Shown: positions 47,482 to 55,858 of the stretch, piece after piece
Numbering within the stretch: position 1 is the first letter of the stretch
How the letters are laid out: each line of letters starts with the position of its first letter
Assembly (NCBI RefSeq): GCF_019139675.1
Contig: NZ_CP077077.1
Span: 1,302,001 to 1,366,000, forward strand
DNA: 64,000 bases
Direction: 5' to 3'
DNA from: Pseudomonas maumuensis
Lineage (GTDB): Bacteria > Pseudomonadota > Gammaproteobacteria > Pseudomonadales > Pseudomonadaceae
Program-made: the position numbers and the translations under genes
The notes under the pieces: generated by a model
What the model was told of the DNA's origin: nothing
Seen by the model: the letters and a program-made list of their open reading frames with translations, nothing else
Databases searched by the model: none

Positions 47482-49626
47482 ATGATCAGCAACGAACTCA
47501 AAGCCACCATCCAGGGCGCCTACTCGCGTTTCCTCGAAGCCAAAAGCCTCAAGCCGCGTTACGGCCAGCGCCTGATGATCGCCGAAGTGGCCAAGGTGCT
47601 CGGCGACATCGCCAGCGACGATGAAGGCCGCCGTGCCGGCGAGCCCGCGGTGGTTGCCGTCGAGGCCGGTACCGGTACCGGCAAGACCGTCGCCTACAGC
47701 CTGGCCGCGATCCCCGCCGCCAAGGCCGCTGGCAAGCGCCTGGTGATCGCCACCGCGACCGTGGCGCTGCAGGAGCAGATCGTCTTCAAGGACCTGCCCG
47801 ACCTGATGCGCAACAGCGGGCTGAACTTCAGCTTCGCCCTGGCCAAGGGCCGTGGCCGTTACCTGTGCCTGTCCAAGCTCGACGTCCTGCTGCAGGAAGG
47901 CCACGCCCAGTCGGCCACCGCCCAGCTGTTCGAGGAGGAGGGCTTTCGCATCGAGGTCGACGAGCGCAGCCAGAAGCTGTTCAACAGCATGATCGAGAAG
48001 CTCGCCGGCAACCGCTGGGACGGCGATCGCGACAGTTGGTCGGAGGCCATCGAGGATCAGGACTGGGCGCGCCTGACCACCGATCACAGCCAATGCACCG
48101 GTCGGCACTGCCCCAACTTCCAGCAGTGCGTGTTCTACAAGGCCCGTGAAGGCATGGGCAAGGTCGACGTGATCGTCACCAACCACGACATGGTCCTGGC
48201 CGACCTGGCACTCGGCGGTGGCGCCGTGCTGCCCGACCCGCGCGACACCATGTACGTGTTCGACGAAGGCCACCACCTGCCGGACAAGGCCATCGGCCAT
48301 TTCGCCCATTACTCGCGGCTGCGCTCCACCGCCGACTGGCTGGAGCAGACCGCCAAGAACCTGACCAAACTGCTGGCCCAGCATCCATTGCCGGGCGACC
48401 TCGGCAAGTACATCGAGCAGGTGCCGGAGCTGGCTCGCGAGGTGCGTACCCAGCAGCAGTTCATGTTCACCCTCTGCGAGCAGGTGGCGGACTTCCGCAC
48501 CGGCGAGGACATGGAAGGTCGCGACCGCCCGCGTTACCGCTTCGAAGGTGGCGTGGTGCCGGAGCAGATCCGTGAAGTGGGCATCGAACTCAAGAAAGGC
48601 TTCGCCCGCCTCAACGACCTGTTCACCCGCCTGGCCGACCTGCTCAAGGAAGGCATGGACGGCGAGAACAACATCGGTATCGCCAGCCACCAGGCCGAGG
48701 AGTGGTACCCGCTGTTCGGCAGCCTGGTGACCCGGGCCCAGGGCAACTGGGAGCTGTGGACCGCCTTTACCGCGGAAGACCCCGAAGACAACCCGCCCAT
48801 GGCCCGTTGGCTGACCCTGGCCGAAAGCGGCGCGCTGTTCGATATCGAGGTCAACGCCAGCCCCATCCTCGCTGCCGAGATGCTGCGCAAGAGCTTGTGG
48901 AACGTCGCCTATGGCGCCCTGGTGACCTCGGCGACGCTCACTGCGCTGGGCAAGTTCGACCGCTTCCGCATGCGTTCGGGCTTGCCACGCGACGCGGTGC
49001 AGTGCGTGGTGCCCAGCCCGTTCGTGCATGGTGACGCCGGGCTGCTGCGGGTGCCCGACCTGGGTGCCGATCCGCGCGACGCCACGGCGCACACCGCGGC
49101 GATCATCCGCGAGCTGCCAGCCATCGTCGAGGACGCCCGCGGCGCGCTGGTGCTGTTCTCCTCGCGCAAACAGATGCAGGACGTGTTCGACGGCCTGGAC
49201 CGCGACTGGCGCAAGCTGGTGCTGATCCAAGGCAACCTGTCCAAGCAGGAAACCCTGAACAAGCACAAGGCGCGGGTCGACGACGGCCAGCACAGCGTGC
49301 TGTTCGGTCTGGCCAGCTTCGCCGAGGGTGTCGACCTGCCGGGCGCCTATTGCGAGCATGTGGTGATCGCCAAGATCCCCTTCGCGGTGCCGGACGATCC
49401 GGTCGAGGCCGCGCTGGCCGAATGGATCGAAGCCCGTGGCGGCAATCCGTTCATGGAGATCGCGGTGCCCGACGCCTCGCTGCGCCTCATCCAGGCCTGC
49501 GGCCGGCTGCTGCGTACCGAGCAGGACCGTGGCGTGATCACCTTGCTCGACCGCCGTCTGGTCACGCAACGCTATGGCAAGGCTATTCTCAACGCGCTGC
49601 CACCTTTCCGACGGGAAATCGGCTGA
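47482..49626 (+). CDS. dinG: ATP-dependent DNA helicase DinG
   Basis: This is an XPD-like superfamily 2 5'-3' helicase that unwinds D-loops and R-loops. It has 714 residues. The Walker A loop is at 63-69 (GTGTGKT), with the DEGH box at 261-264. The four Cys of the iron-sulphur cluster are Cys129, Cys205, Cys210 and Cys216. The C-terminal helicase motif VI is in QACGRLLRTEQDRG. The start MISNELKATI is standard. No SOS box was seen just upstream, and it is divergent from the CopD-like gene. Confidence 0.95.
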   Translation: MISNELKATIQGAYSRFLEAKSLKPRYGQRLMIAEVAKVLGDIASDDEGRRAGEPAVVAVEAGTGTGKTVAYSLAAIPAAKAAGKRLVIATATVALQEQIVFKDLPDLMRNSGLNFSFALAKGRGRYLCLSKLDVLLQEGHAQSATAQLFEEEGFRIEVDERSQKLFNSMIEKLAGNRWDGDRDSWSEAIEDQDWARLTTDHSQCTGRHCPNFQQCVFYKAREGMGKVDVIVTNHDMVLADLALGGGAVLPDPRDTMYVFDEGHHLPDKAIGHFAHYSRLRSTADWLEQTAKNLTKLLAQHPLPGDLGKYIEQVPELAREVRTQQQFMFTLCEQVADFRTGEDMEGRDRPRYRFEGGVVPEQIREVGIELKKGFARLNDLFTRLADLLKEGMDGENNIGIASHQAEEWYPLFGSLVTRAQGNWELWTAFTAEDPEDNPPMARWLTLAESGALFDIEVNASPILAAEMLRKSLWNVAYGALVTSATLTALGKFDRFRMRSGLPRDAVQCVVPSPFVHGDAGLLRVPDLGADPRDATAHTAAIIRELPAIVEDARGALVLFSSRKQMQDVFDGLDRDWRKLVLIQGNLSKQETLNKHKARVDDGQHSVLFGLASFAEGVDLPGAYCEHVVIAKIPFAVPDDPVEAALAEWIEARGGNPFMEIAVPDASLRLIQACGRLLRTEQDRGVITLLDRRLVTQRYGKAILNALPPFRREIG

Positions 49627-49707
49627 CTGCCGGAGCAACACGCACAACCCGTTGTCCATTACTCGATTGCGAGCCCATGACGGGCTCCGAAGGAGAGCCA
49701 CCGCCCC

Positions 49708-51924
49708 ATGATCCGCCGCGCCTTGCCTGTCGTGTTCTCCGTGTTGTTCAGTGCGCCCTTGCTGGCCGGGCAGCAGACCCTGTTCAGCTTCGTGCGCCCG
49801 GCCTCGGTGGTGAATGTCATCACCCAGGACGCCAGCATGCCGCAGTACAACGCGGAACAGACAGCCGAAGGCGAGGTGTTGCGGCGCGTGGTGTTCAACC
49901 CGGTGGCGCAGCCGACACTGCGCCTCGCGCCGCAGAGCGGGGTGTGGGACTGGTCTGCCGGCCAGGCGCTGACCCTGCGCCTGCAGAGCGGCATGGACTG
50001 GGCGCTGACCGTTGATGTGGTGGTGCAAAGCAGCGATGGACGCACGCTCACCAGCCGCATCGACCTGCCGGCTGGGCCTGCGCAGACCGTGATGATTCCG
50101 CTCAAGGCCCGTTCACCACTTAGCCAGGGCATGCGCGCCGGGCCGCCGATGCCGTGGACCTACGAAGGCCAGCGCCTGTTGCTGACCAGCAGCGAAGGAG
50201 CAGCCGACCTGGCCCAAGTCACCTCGGTCAGCTTGAGCATCCCCGCCCCCAAGGTGGCGCAGAGCCTGTTGATCGAGAAGGTCGGCCTGCAGGATGACGA
50301 TCAGGCGTTCAAGGCCGCCTACGCCGAGCTGATCGATGGCTATGGGCAATCGACCCGTGGCCGCTGGCCGGAAAAAATCGTCAACGACGAGCAGCTCAAG
50401 GCTGCCGACAACCGTGAACAGGCACAGCTCAAGGGCTGGCTGGCCGAGCGCGACAAGCTCAAGCTGGACACCTATGGCGGTTTGCTTGAGGGGCCGACAT
50501 TCGAAGCCAAGGGCTTCTTCCGTACCGAGAAACGTGACGGGCGCTGGTACCTGGTGACGCCGCAAGGGCATCCGTTCTATTCGCTCGGCGTCAATGCCGT
50601 CGCCGCCGATGGCGGACGCACCTATGTCGCCGGCCGTGAGGGCATGTTCAAAGCCTTGCCGGGTGAAGGCGACACCCTGAGTGCCTTCTATGGCGAAGGC
50701 AACAACGATGACGGCAATGCGTCGTCCCAAGGCCGTGGTTTCAAGCAGGGACGCTGGTTCGACTTCTACGCGGCCAATCTTCAGCGCACCTATGGCAAGC
50801 CTTGCCCGCAGGGAGAGGTGGCGTGCCCGGTGGCGGTGCTGGACGCCCAGCGCTGGCAGGCCCATACCCTGGATCGCCTGCAGGCCTGGGGCTTCAACAC
50901 CCTCGGCAACTGGAGCGATGCGGCGCTCGGACAAGCCAAGCGCCTGCCGTACACCCTGCCGCTGTCGATCGTCGGTGACTACGCCAGCATCAGCACCGGC
51001 ATGGACTGGTGGGGGCGCATGCCCGACCCGTTCGACCCGCGTTTCGCCATGGCCACCGAGCGTGCCGTGGCCATTGCTGCCCGGGATCACCGTGACGATC
51101 CTTGGCTGATCGGTTACTTCGCCGACAACGAACTGGCCTGGGCCGCGCCGGGGGACGACCCCAAGGCACGTTATGGCCTGGCCTACGGCACCTTGCGCCT
51201 GACCACCGATGTGCCGGCCAAGCGCGCTTTCCTCAAGCAACTGCGCGACAAGTACCGCAACCAGCAGGGGCTGTCGAACGCCTGGGGTATTGAGCTGACC
51301 GCCTGGGAGCTGATGGAAGACCCGGGTTTCGAGGCGCCGTTGCCCAATCCTGAGCATCCGGAAATCGAGCGTGACTACCAGTATTTCCAGCAGGTATTTG
51401 CCGAAACCTACTTCAAGACCATTTCCGATGCGCTGAAATGGCATGCGCCCAACCATCTGCTGCTCGGTGGCCGCTACGCGGTCAGCACCCCCGAGGCGGT
51501 GAAGGCCTGCGCCGAGTTCTGTGATGTGCTGAGCTTCAACTTCTATACCTTGAAGCCTGACGACGGCTACGATTTCGCCCGCCTGGCCGAGCTCGACAAG
51601 CCCGTGCTGGTCTCGGAGTTCCAGTTCGGCTCGCGCGATCGTGGCCCGTTCTGGCCCGGGCCGCTGGAAGTGGCCCGGGAGGAAGACCGTGGCCCGGCGT
51701 ATGCCAATTTCCTCAAGGCGGCCATGGCGCAGCCGATGATCGTCGGTGCGCACTGGTTCCAGTACCTCGATCAACCCGCCAGCGGGCGCCTGCTCGATGG
51801 CGAGAACGGTCATCTTGGCCTGGTCGCTGTCACCGATGTGCCCTATGCGGGGTTCATCGAGGCGGTACGCCGCAGCAACCTGCAAGTCCTTGGGCATCTG
51901 CGCACAGCGTTGGAAAAGCCGTAG
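49708..51924 (+). CDS. Exported agarase-like glycoside hydrolase (clan GH-A)
   Basis: The 738-residue protein has signal peptide 1-20 (cleavage near LLA). A jelly-roll-like N-terminal carbohydrate-binding region (about 30-200) precedes a TIM-barrel catalytic domain. Its core FFRTEKRDGRWYLVTPQGHPFYSLG resembles beta-agarases of the GH50/GH42 type. The probable acid/base Glu475 is in ADNELAW and the nucleophile Glu637 in VSEFQFGS. The substrate in a pseudomonad is unlikely to be agar and is unknown. AAGGAGAG precedes the ATG. It is a single gene, between dinG and a serine hydrolase. Confidence 0.8.
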   Translation: MIRRALPVVFSVLFSAPLLAGQQTLFSFVRPASVVNVITQDASMPQYNAEQTAEGEVLRRVVFNPVAQPTLRLAPQSGVWDWSAGQALTLRLQSGMDWALTVDVVVQSSDGRTLTSRIDLPAGPAQTVMIPLKARSPLSQGMRAGPPMPWTYEGQRLLLTSSEGAADLAQVTSVSLSIPAPKVAQSLLIEKVGLQDDDQAFKAAYAELIDGYGQSTRGRWPEKIVNDEQLKAADNREQAQLKGWLAERDKLKLDTYGGLLEGPTFEAKGFFRTEKRDGRWYLVTPQGHPFYSLGVNAVAADGGRTYVAGREGMFKALPGEGDTLSAFYGEGNNDDGNASSQGRGFKQGRWFDFYAANLQRTYGKPCPQGEVACPVAVLDAQRWQAHTLDRLQAWGFNTLGNWSDAALGQAKRLPYTLPLSIVGDYASISTGMDWWGRMPDPFDPRFAMATERAVAIAARDHRDDPWLIGYFADNELAWAAPGDDPKARYGLAYGTLRLTTDVPAKRAFLKQLRDKYRNQQGLSNAWGIELTAWELMEDPGFEAPLPNPEHPEIERDYQYFQQVFAETYFKTISDALKWHAPNHLLLGGRYAVSTPEAVKACAEFCDVLSFNFYTLKPDDGYDFARLAELDKPVLVSEFQFGSRDRGPFWPGPLEVAREEDRGPAYANFLKAAMAQPMIVGAHWFQYLDQPASGRLLDGENGHLGLVAVTDVPYAGFIEAVRRSNLQVLGHLRTALEKP

Positions 51925-52021
51925 TTCCGGATAACCACCCAGCCATCTTCAGTAGGCAAATCGCCCAACTACTGAAACAATGCACCCCTTTGCAAGCCAG
52001 GCAGTAAAGAGAGGTAGTCGG

Positions 52022-53167
52022 GTGCAGATCCAGGGTCACTATGAGCTGAAGTTCGAGGCGGTGCGCGATGCTTTCGCCGCGTTGTTCGAGGATCCCCAGG
52101 AACGTGGTGCCGCGTTGTGCATCCAGGTCGGCGGAGAAACCGTGGTCGACCTGTGGGCCGGCAGTGCCGACAAGGATGGTCGCGAGGCCTGGCACAGCGA
52201 CACCATCGCCAACCTGTTTTCCTGCACCAAGACCTTTACCGCCGTCACCGCCCTGCAACTGGTGGGCGAGGGCAAGCTCGCCCTCGACGCGCCAGTGGCG
52301 CGCTACTGGCCGGAGTTCGCCCAGGCCGGCAAGGAACAGGTCACCCTGCGCCATCTGCTCAGCCACCGCGCCGGCTTGCCGGCCATCCGTGAGCTACTGC
52401 CGGCCGAAGCCCTGTATGACTGGCAGGCCATGGTCGATGCCCTCGCCGCTGAAGCGCCCTGGTGGACGCCCGGCAGCGAGCACGGTTATGCGGCGATCAC
52501 CTACGGCTGGCTGATTGGCGAATTGATCCGCCGCGCCGATGGCCGTGGTCCGGGCGACTCCATCGTCGCCCGCACCGCCAAGCCGCTGGGCCTGGACTTC
52601 CATGTCGGCCTGGCGGATGAAGAATTCCACCGCGTGGCGCATATCGCCCGCGGCAAGGGCAACCCTGGCGATGCCGCCGCCCAGCGCCTGCTGCAGGTGA
52701 CGATGCGCGAGCCCGAGGCCTTGTCCACCCGGGCCTTCACCAACCCGCCGGCGATCCTCACCAGCACCAACAAGCCCGAATGGCGGCGCATGCAGCAGCC
52801 GGCGGCCAATGGCCATGGCAATGCCCGCAGCCTGGCGGGCTTCTATGCCGGCCTGCTCGATGGCAGCCTGCTCGAGTCCGAACTGCTCGACGAGCTGACC
52901 CGCGAGCACAGCCTCGGCCAGGACCGCACCCTGCTCACCCAGACCCGTTTCGGCCTGGGTTGCATGCTTGACCAGCCAGACGTGGCCAATGCCACCTTCG
53001 GCCTTGGCGCACGTGCCTTCGGTCACCCCGGCGCCGGTGGCTCGGTCGGTTTCGCCGACCCCGAACATGACGTGGCCTTCGGCTTCGTCACCAATACCCT
53101 CGGCCCCTACGTGCTGATGGATCCCCGCGCGCAGAAACTGGTGCGGGTACTTGGCAGTTGCCTTTGA
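52022..53167 (+). CDS. Serine hydrolase, beta-lactamase/EstB-like family
   Basis: The 381-residue protein of the class C beta-lactamase-like esterase family has no signal peptide. It is translated from GTG with GAGG upstream; a longer form from 51980 adds 14 residues without support. The nucleophile motif is Ser67-x-x-Lys70 (SCTK). Tyr156 (GYAAIT) takes the place of the YxN motif, and GHPGAGGS is the KTG-like part. LRHLLSHRAGLP is a family hallmark. The likely activity is an ester hydrolase or D-amino-acid peptidase; the substrate is unknown. It is a lone cytoplasmic gene. Confidence 0.85.
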   Translation: MQIQGHYELKFEAVRDAFAALFEDPQERGAALCIQVGGETVVDLWAGSADKDGREAWHSDTIANLFSCTKTFTAVTALQLVGEGKLALDAPVARYWPEFAQAGKEQVTLRHLLSHRAGLPAIRELLPAEALYDWQAMVDALAAEAPWWTPGSEHGYAAITYGWLIGELIRRADGRGPGDSIVARTAKPLGLDFHVGLADEEFHRVAHIARGKGNPGDAAAQRLLQVTMREPEALSTRAFTNPPAILTSTNKPEWRRMQQPAANGHGNARSLAGFYAGLLDGSLLESELLDELTREHSLGQDRTLLTQTRFGLGCMLDQPDVANATFGLGARAFGHPGAGGSVGFADPEHDVAFGFVTNTLGPYVLMDPRAQKLVRVLGSCL

Positions 53168-53266
53168 TCGGGTAACGCGGGTATTGCCAGGTCCCTTTGA
53201 CTATCCTCAATGCCAACGCCTGAAGCGTATGGGCAAAATTTCTTTCTATTTCATGGTGTATCGCTG

Positions 53267-54244
53267 ATGTCTTCACATAAAACCTTAGCACTCGCCCTGT
53301 GCCTGGCCATGACCGGTTGCGCCAGCCACTCCCCGGACGCCGCAAAGGACGGTGGCCTGAACTGGTGGCCATTTGGTTCGGACAAGGTTGCTGACAAGGA
53401 AGTGAAGGAGGCCGTCGTCGAGAACGTGGCCAAGGCCGACGCCAAGTCCGAAAGCGGCAGCCGCTGGTGGTGGCCGTTCGGCAGCGATGAGAAAAAGGAC
53501 ACGGTCGCAGCGGTGCCGAAGATCGACCACAAGGCCACGCAGGCCTGGCTCGACCAGTACGAGCCGAAGGTCCGCGAAGCGATCAAGGGCAGCAAGTTCG
53601 AGCTGGAGCGCCGCGAGGATTTGCTGGCGGTGACCATCCCGGTCGACAGCTCCTACAACCCTGATCGCCCGAACATGCTGCTGCCCGCGACCCTTGGCCC
53701 GATCACCCAGGTCGCCAAGGTCATCGAGACCGATACCAAGACCGCTGTGCTGATCCTCGGCCACGCCGACACCAGCGGCGCCACGGCCGCCAACCAGAAA
53801 CTCAGCCTCGAGCGCGCCGCTTCGGTGTCGGCGATCTTCCGTCTCAGCGGCCTGCAGCGCGACCGCCTGATGCTCAAGGGCATGGGCGCAGTGATGCCGC
53901 GTGCCGCCAACGACAGCGCCGAAGGCCGTGCCCTGAACCGCCGTGTCGAGCTGCTGTTGACCCCACAGAACACCATGGTTGCATTGATTGCCAAGTACCA
54001 GCAGGCCGCGCCGGCACCCACGCCTACGGCCATGGTTGCCACCCAGGACGCCAAGGCCCCGGCCGCCAAGCCTGTAGCCAAGGCAGCCGCCAAGCCGGCT
54101 GCGAAGAAACCTGCCGCCAAAGCCAAGGCGCCGGCCAAGGCCAGCACCGCCGCCAAGAAGAAAGCCACTCCGGCCAAACCCGCCGCGAAGAAGGCCGCCA
54201 CCGACAAGAAAGTCGCCGCCAACAGCCCTGCGAAGACCAACTGA
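53267..54244 (+). CDS. OmpA-domain lipoprotein with WWPFGSD repeats and Lys/Ala-rich tail
   Basis: The 325-residue lipoprotein has lipobox MTGC (Cys18). Two copies of WWPFGSD (33-39 and 68-74) sit in a charged N-terminal stretch. An OmpA-like peptidoglycan-binding domain spans about 135-235 (LILGHADTSGATAANQKLSLERA, then ALNRRVEL). The last 64 residues (262-325) are almost only Ala, Lys, Pro, Thr and Ser, with 18 Lys, much like the AlgP/H1-like tails of Pseudomonas. The tail could bind peptidoglycan teichuronic-like acids, LPS or DNA fragments; this is inference. It is followed 19 bases later by pdxH. Confidence 0.8.
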   Translation: MSSHKTLALALCLAMTGCASHSPDAAKDGGLNWWPFGSDKVADKEVKEAVVENVAKADAKSESGSRWWWPFGSDEKKDTVAAVPKIDHKATQAWLDQYEPKVREAIKGSKFELERREDLLAVTIPVDSSYNPDRPNMLLPATLGPITQVAKVIETDTKTAVLILGHADTSGATAANQKLSLERAASVSAIFRLSGLQRDRLMLKGMGAVMPRAANDSAEGRALNRRVELLLTPQNTMVALIAKYQQAAPAPTPTAMVATQDAKAPAAKPVAKAAAKPAAKKPAAKAKAPAKASTAAKKKATPAKPAAKKAATDKKVAANSPAKTN

Positions 54245-54262
54245 TCGTCAAGGAAACGCAGC

Positions 54263-54910
54263 ATGACCCAATCCCTGGCCGATATGCGCCGCGACTATAC
54301 CCGTGATGGCCTGGCCGAAGCCCAGGCTCCCGGGGAGCCGTTCGCGCTGTTCCACCACTGGTTCGCCGATGCGGTGAAGACCGAGCAGCTACCGGTGGAA
54401 GCCAACGCCATGACCCTGGCCACCGTTGATGCCGAGGGGCGTCCGCATTGCCGGGTGTTGCTGCTCAAGGCGCTGGACGCACGCGGTTTCACCTTCTTCA
54501 CCAACTACGAAAGCGCCAAGGGTCAGCACATCGCGGCCAACCCTTTTGCAGCGATGACCTTCTTCTGGCCGGCGCTGGAGCGCCAGGTGCGGATCGAGGG
54601 GCGGGTGGAGAAGGTCACGGCCAAGGAGTCGGACGACTATTACCAGGTGCGCCCGCTGGGCAGCCGGCTGGGGGCCTGGGCGTCGCCGCAGAGCCGGGTG
54701 ATCGCCGATCGCGAGGAGCTGGAAGGCCTGGTCAAGGCCACCGAGGCGCGCTTTTCCGACAGCCAGCCGCATTGCCCGGAGCATTGGGGCGGTTACCGCT
54801 TGTTGCCCGAGCGCATCGAGTTCTGGCAGGGGCGTGCGAGCCGCTTGCATGACCGCCTGAACTACCGCCTGGTCGATGGACAGTGGGCGCGCGAGCGCCT
54901 GGCGCCCTGA
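54263..54910 (+). CDS. pdxH: Pyridoxamine 5'-phosphate oxidase
   Basis: This FMN enzyme oxidises PNP or PMP to pyridoxal 5'-phosphate. It has 215 residues. [34 protein letters not shown] is the FMN/PLP-binding core. The C-terminal HDRLNYR and WARERLAP are family signatures. ATG follows AAGGAAACGCAGC. It lies 19 bases after the lipoprotein gene, so it may be in the same transcript, although the functions differ. Confidence 0.97.
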   Translation: MTQSLADMRRDYTRDGLAEAQAPGEPFALFHHWFADAVKTEQLPVEANAMTLATVDAEGRPHCRVLLLKALDARGFTFFTNYESAKGQHIAANPFAAMTFFWPALERQVRIEGRVEKVTAKESDDYYQVRPLGSRLGAWASPQSRVIADREELEGLVKATEARFSDSQPHCPEHWGGYRLLPERIEFWQGRASRLHDRLNYRLVDGQWARERLAP

Positions 54911-54940
54911 CACGGATGGGGCCGCGACGCGGCCCCATCA

Positions 54941-55171
54941 TCAACGATACCCCGCCGCCTCCCGTTCCAGCCACGCCGCCAACTCCTTGCGCCGCACCTT
55001 CTCCACCCGCGCCCGCTCCAGCAACTTGAGCATGAAGTCTTGCTTCGCCGGATCCTCCCCGGCCAGTGACAGCGCCAGGTCCCGGTCCATCCAGCGGCGC
55101 ATGCGCACATACAGCCACCCGTGAAAATACAGCCCGGCGACCGTCACGACGACGACGATGAAGTAATCCAT
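54941..55171 (-). CDS. Small conserved membrane-anchored protein
   Basis: The 76-residue protein has one N-terminal hydrophobic segment (3-20, YFIVVVVTVAGLYFHGWL) followed by a charged Arg/Glu-rich cytoplasmic part (KLLERARVEKVRRKELAAWLEREA). The start has AAGGATAGCC upstream; the Met six codons before is less likely. It is convergent with pdxH, with the stops 30 bases apart. I do not recognise a named family. Confidence 0.65.
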   Translation of the reverse strand: MDYFIVVVVTVAGLYFHGWLYVRMRRWMDRDLALSLAGEDPAKQDFMLKLLERARVEKVRRKELAAWLEREAAGYR

Positions 55172-55318
55172 GGCTATCCTTGGTCTCACCTGTAGGCCCG
55201 CAACTCAGCCAGCAATGGCTGTACCTGAGCTGAATGAAAACATTTTTGTAACGTTTGCTCCGTGACACTTGTCAAGGCGCGGAGTCTAATGAGCACCTGT
55301 CTTATGGAGATTGTCCCC

Positions 55319-55783
55319 ATGCGTAAATCCGCTTTGCTGCTGGCCAGCTTCACCACCGTGTCGCTGCTGCTGGGTGGCTGCCAATCGTCGCTGACCGGCG
55401 ACAGCTACTCCCGTGATGAGGCCCGCCGCGTGCAGACCGTGCGCATGGGCACCATCGAATCCCTGCGTCCGGTGAAGATCGAAGGCACCAAGACGCCAAT
55501 CGGTGGTGGCGCTGGCGCCATTGTCGGTGGTGTCGCCGGCAGTGCCGTCGGTGGTGGCCGTGGCAGCATCGTCGCGGCGGTAATCGGTGCCGTCGCCGGT
55601 GGCCTTGCGGGATCCGCCGCCGAAGAAGGCCTGACCCGCACCCAGGGTGTCGAGATCACCGTGCGTGAAGACGACGGCAGCATGCGCGCCTACGTGCAGC
55701 AAGTGCAGCAGAACGAGATCTTCCGTGTGGGTGAGCGTGTTCGCATCATGACTGTCGACGGCACCAGCCGCGTCACTCACTGA
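55319..55783 (+). CDS. Glycine-zipper outer membrane lipoprotein (SlyB-like)
   Basis: The 154-residue lipoprotein has lipobox LLGGC ending at Cys21. The middle is a long Gly/Ala/Ser zipper (about 60-104) that can insert in membranes. The C-terminal domain includes ITVREDDGSMRAYVQQ and RVGERVRIMTVDG. It resembles SlyB/17-kDa surface antigen proteins. The ATG at 55319 follows TGGAG; an in-frame upstream Met lacks a signal peptide-like start. SlyB-type proteins protect the outer membrane in E. coli, and the role here is inferred. It is followed by a strong terminator. Confidence 0.85.
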   Translation: MRKSALLLASFTTVSLLLGGCQSSLTGDSYSRDEARRVQTVRMGTIESLRPVKIEGTKTPIGGGAGAIVGGVAGSAVGGGRGSIVAAVIGAVAGGLAGSAAEEGLTRTQGVEITVREDDGSMRAYVQQVQQNEIFRVGERVRIMTVDGTSRVTH

Positions 55784-55800
55784 CAGCACGCTTGAAAAGA

Positions 55801-55832
55801 AAACCCCGACCGGCTTGGCCGTGTCGGGGTTT
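55801..55832 (+). terminator. Intrinsic terminator after the glycine-zipper gene
   Basis: AAACCCCGAC (55801-55810) pairs with GTCGGGGTTT (55823-55832), followed by CTTTTTG. The A-run on the left and T-run on the right suggest it works in both directions; the convergent flavoprotein gene ends 26 bases further on. Confidence 0.85.
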
Positions 55833-55858
55833 CTTTTTGCCTGCAAAAGGCGATCGGG

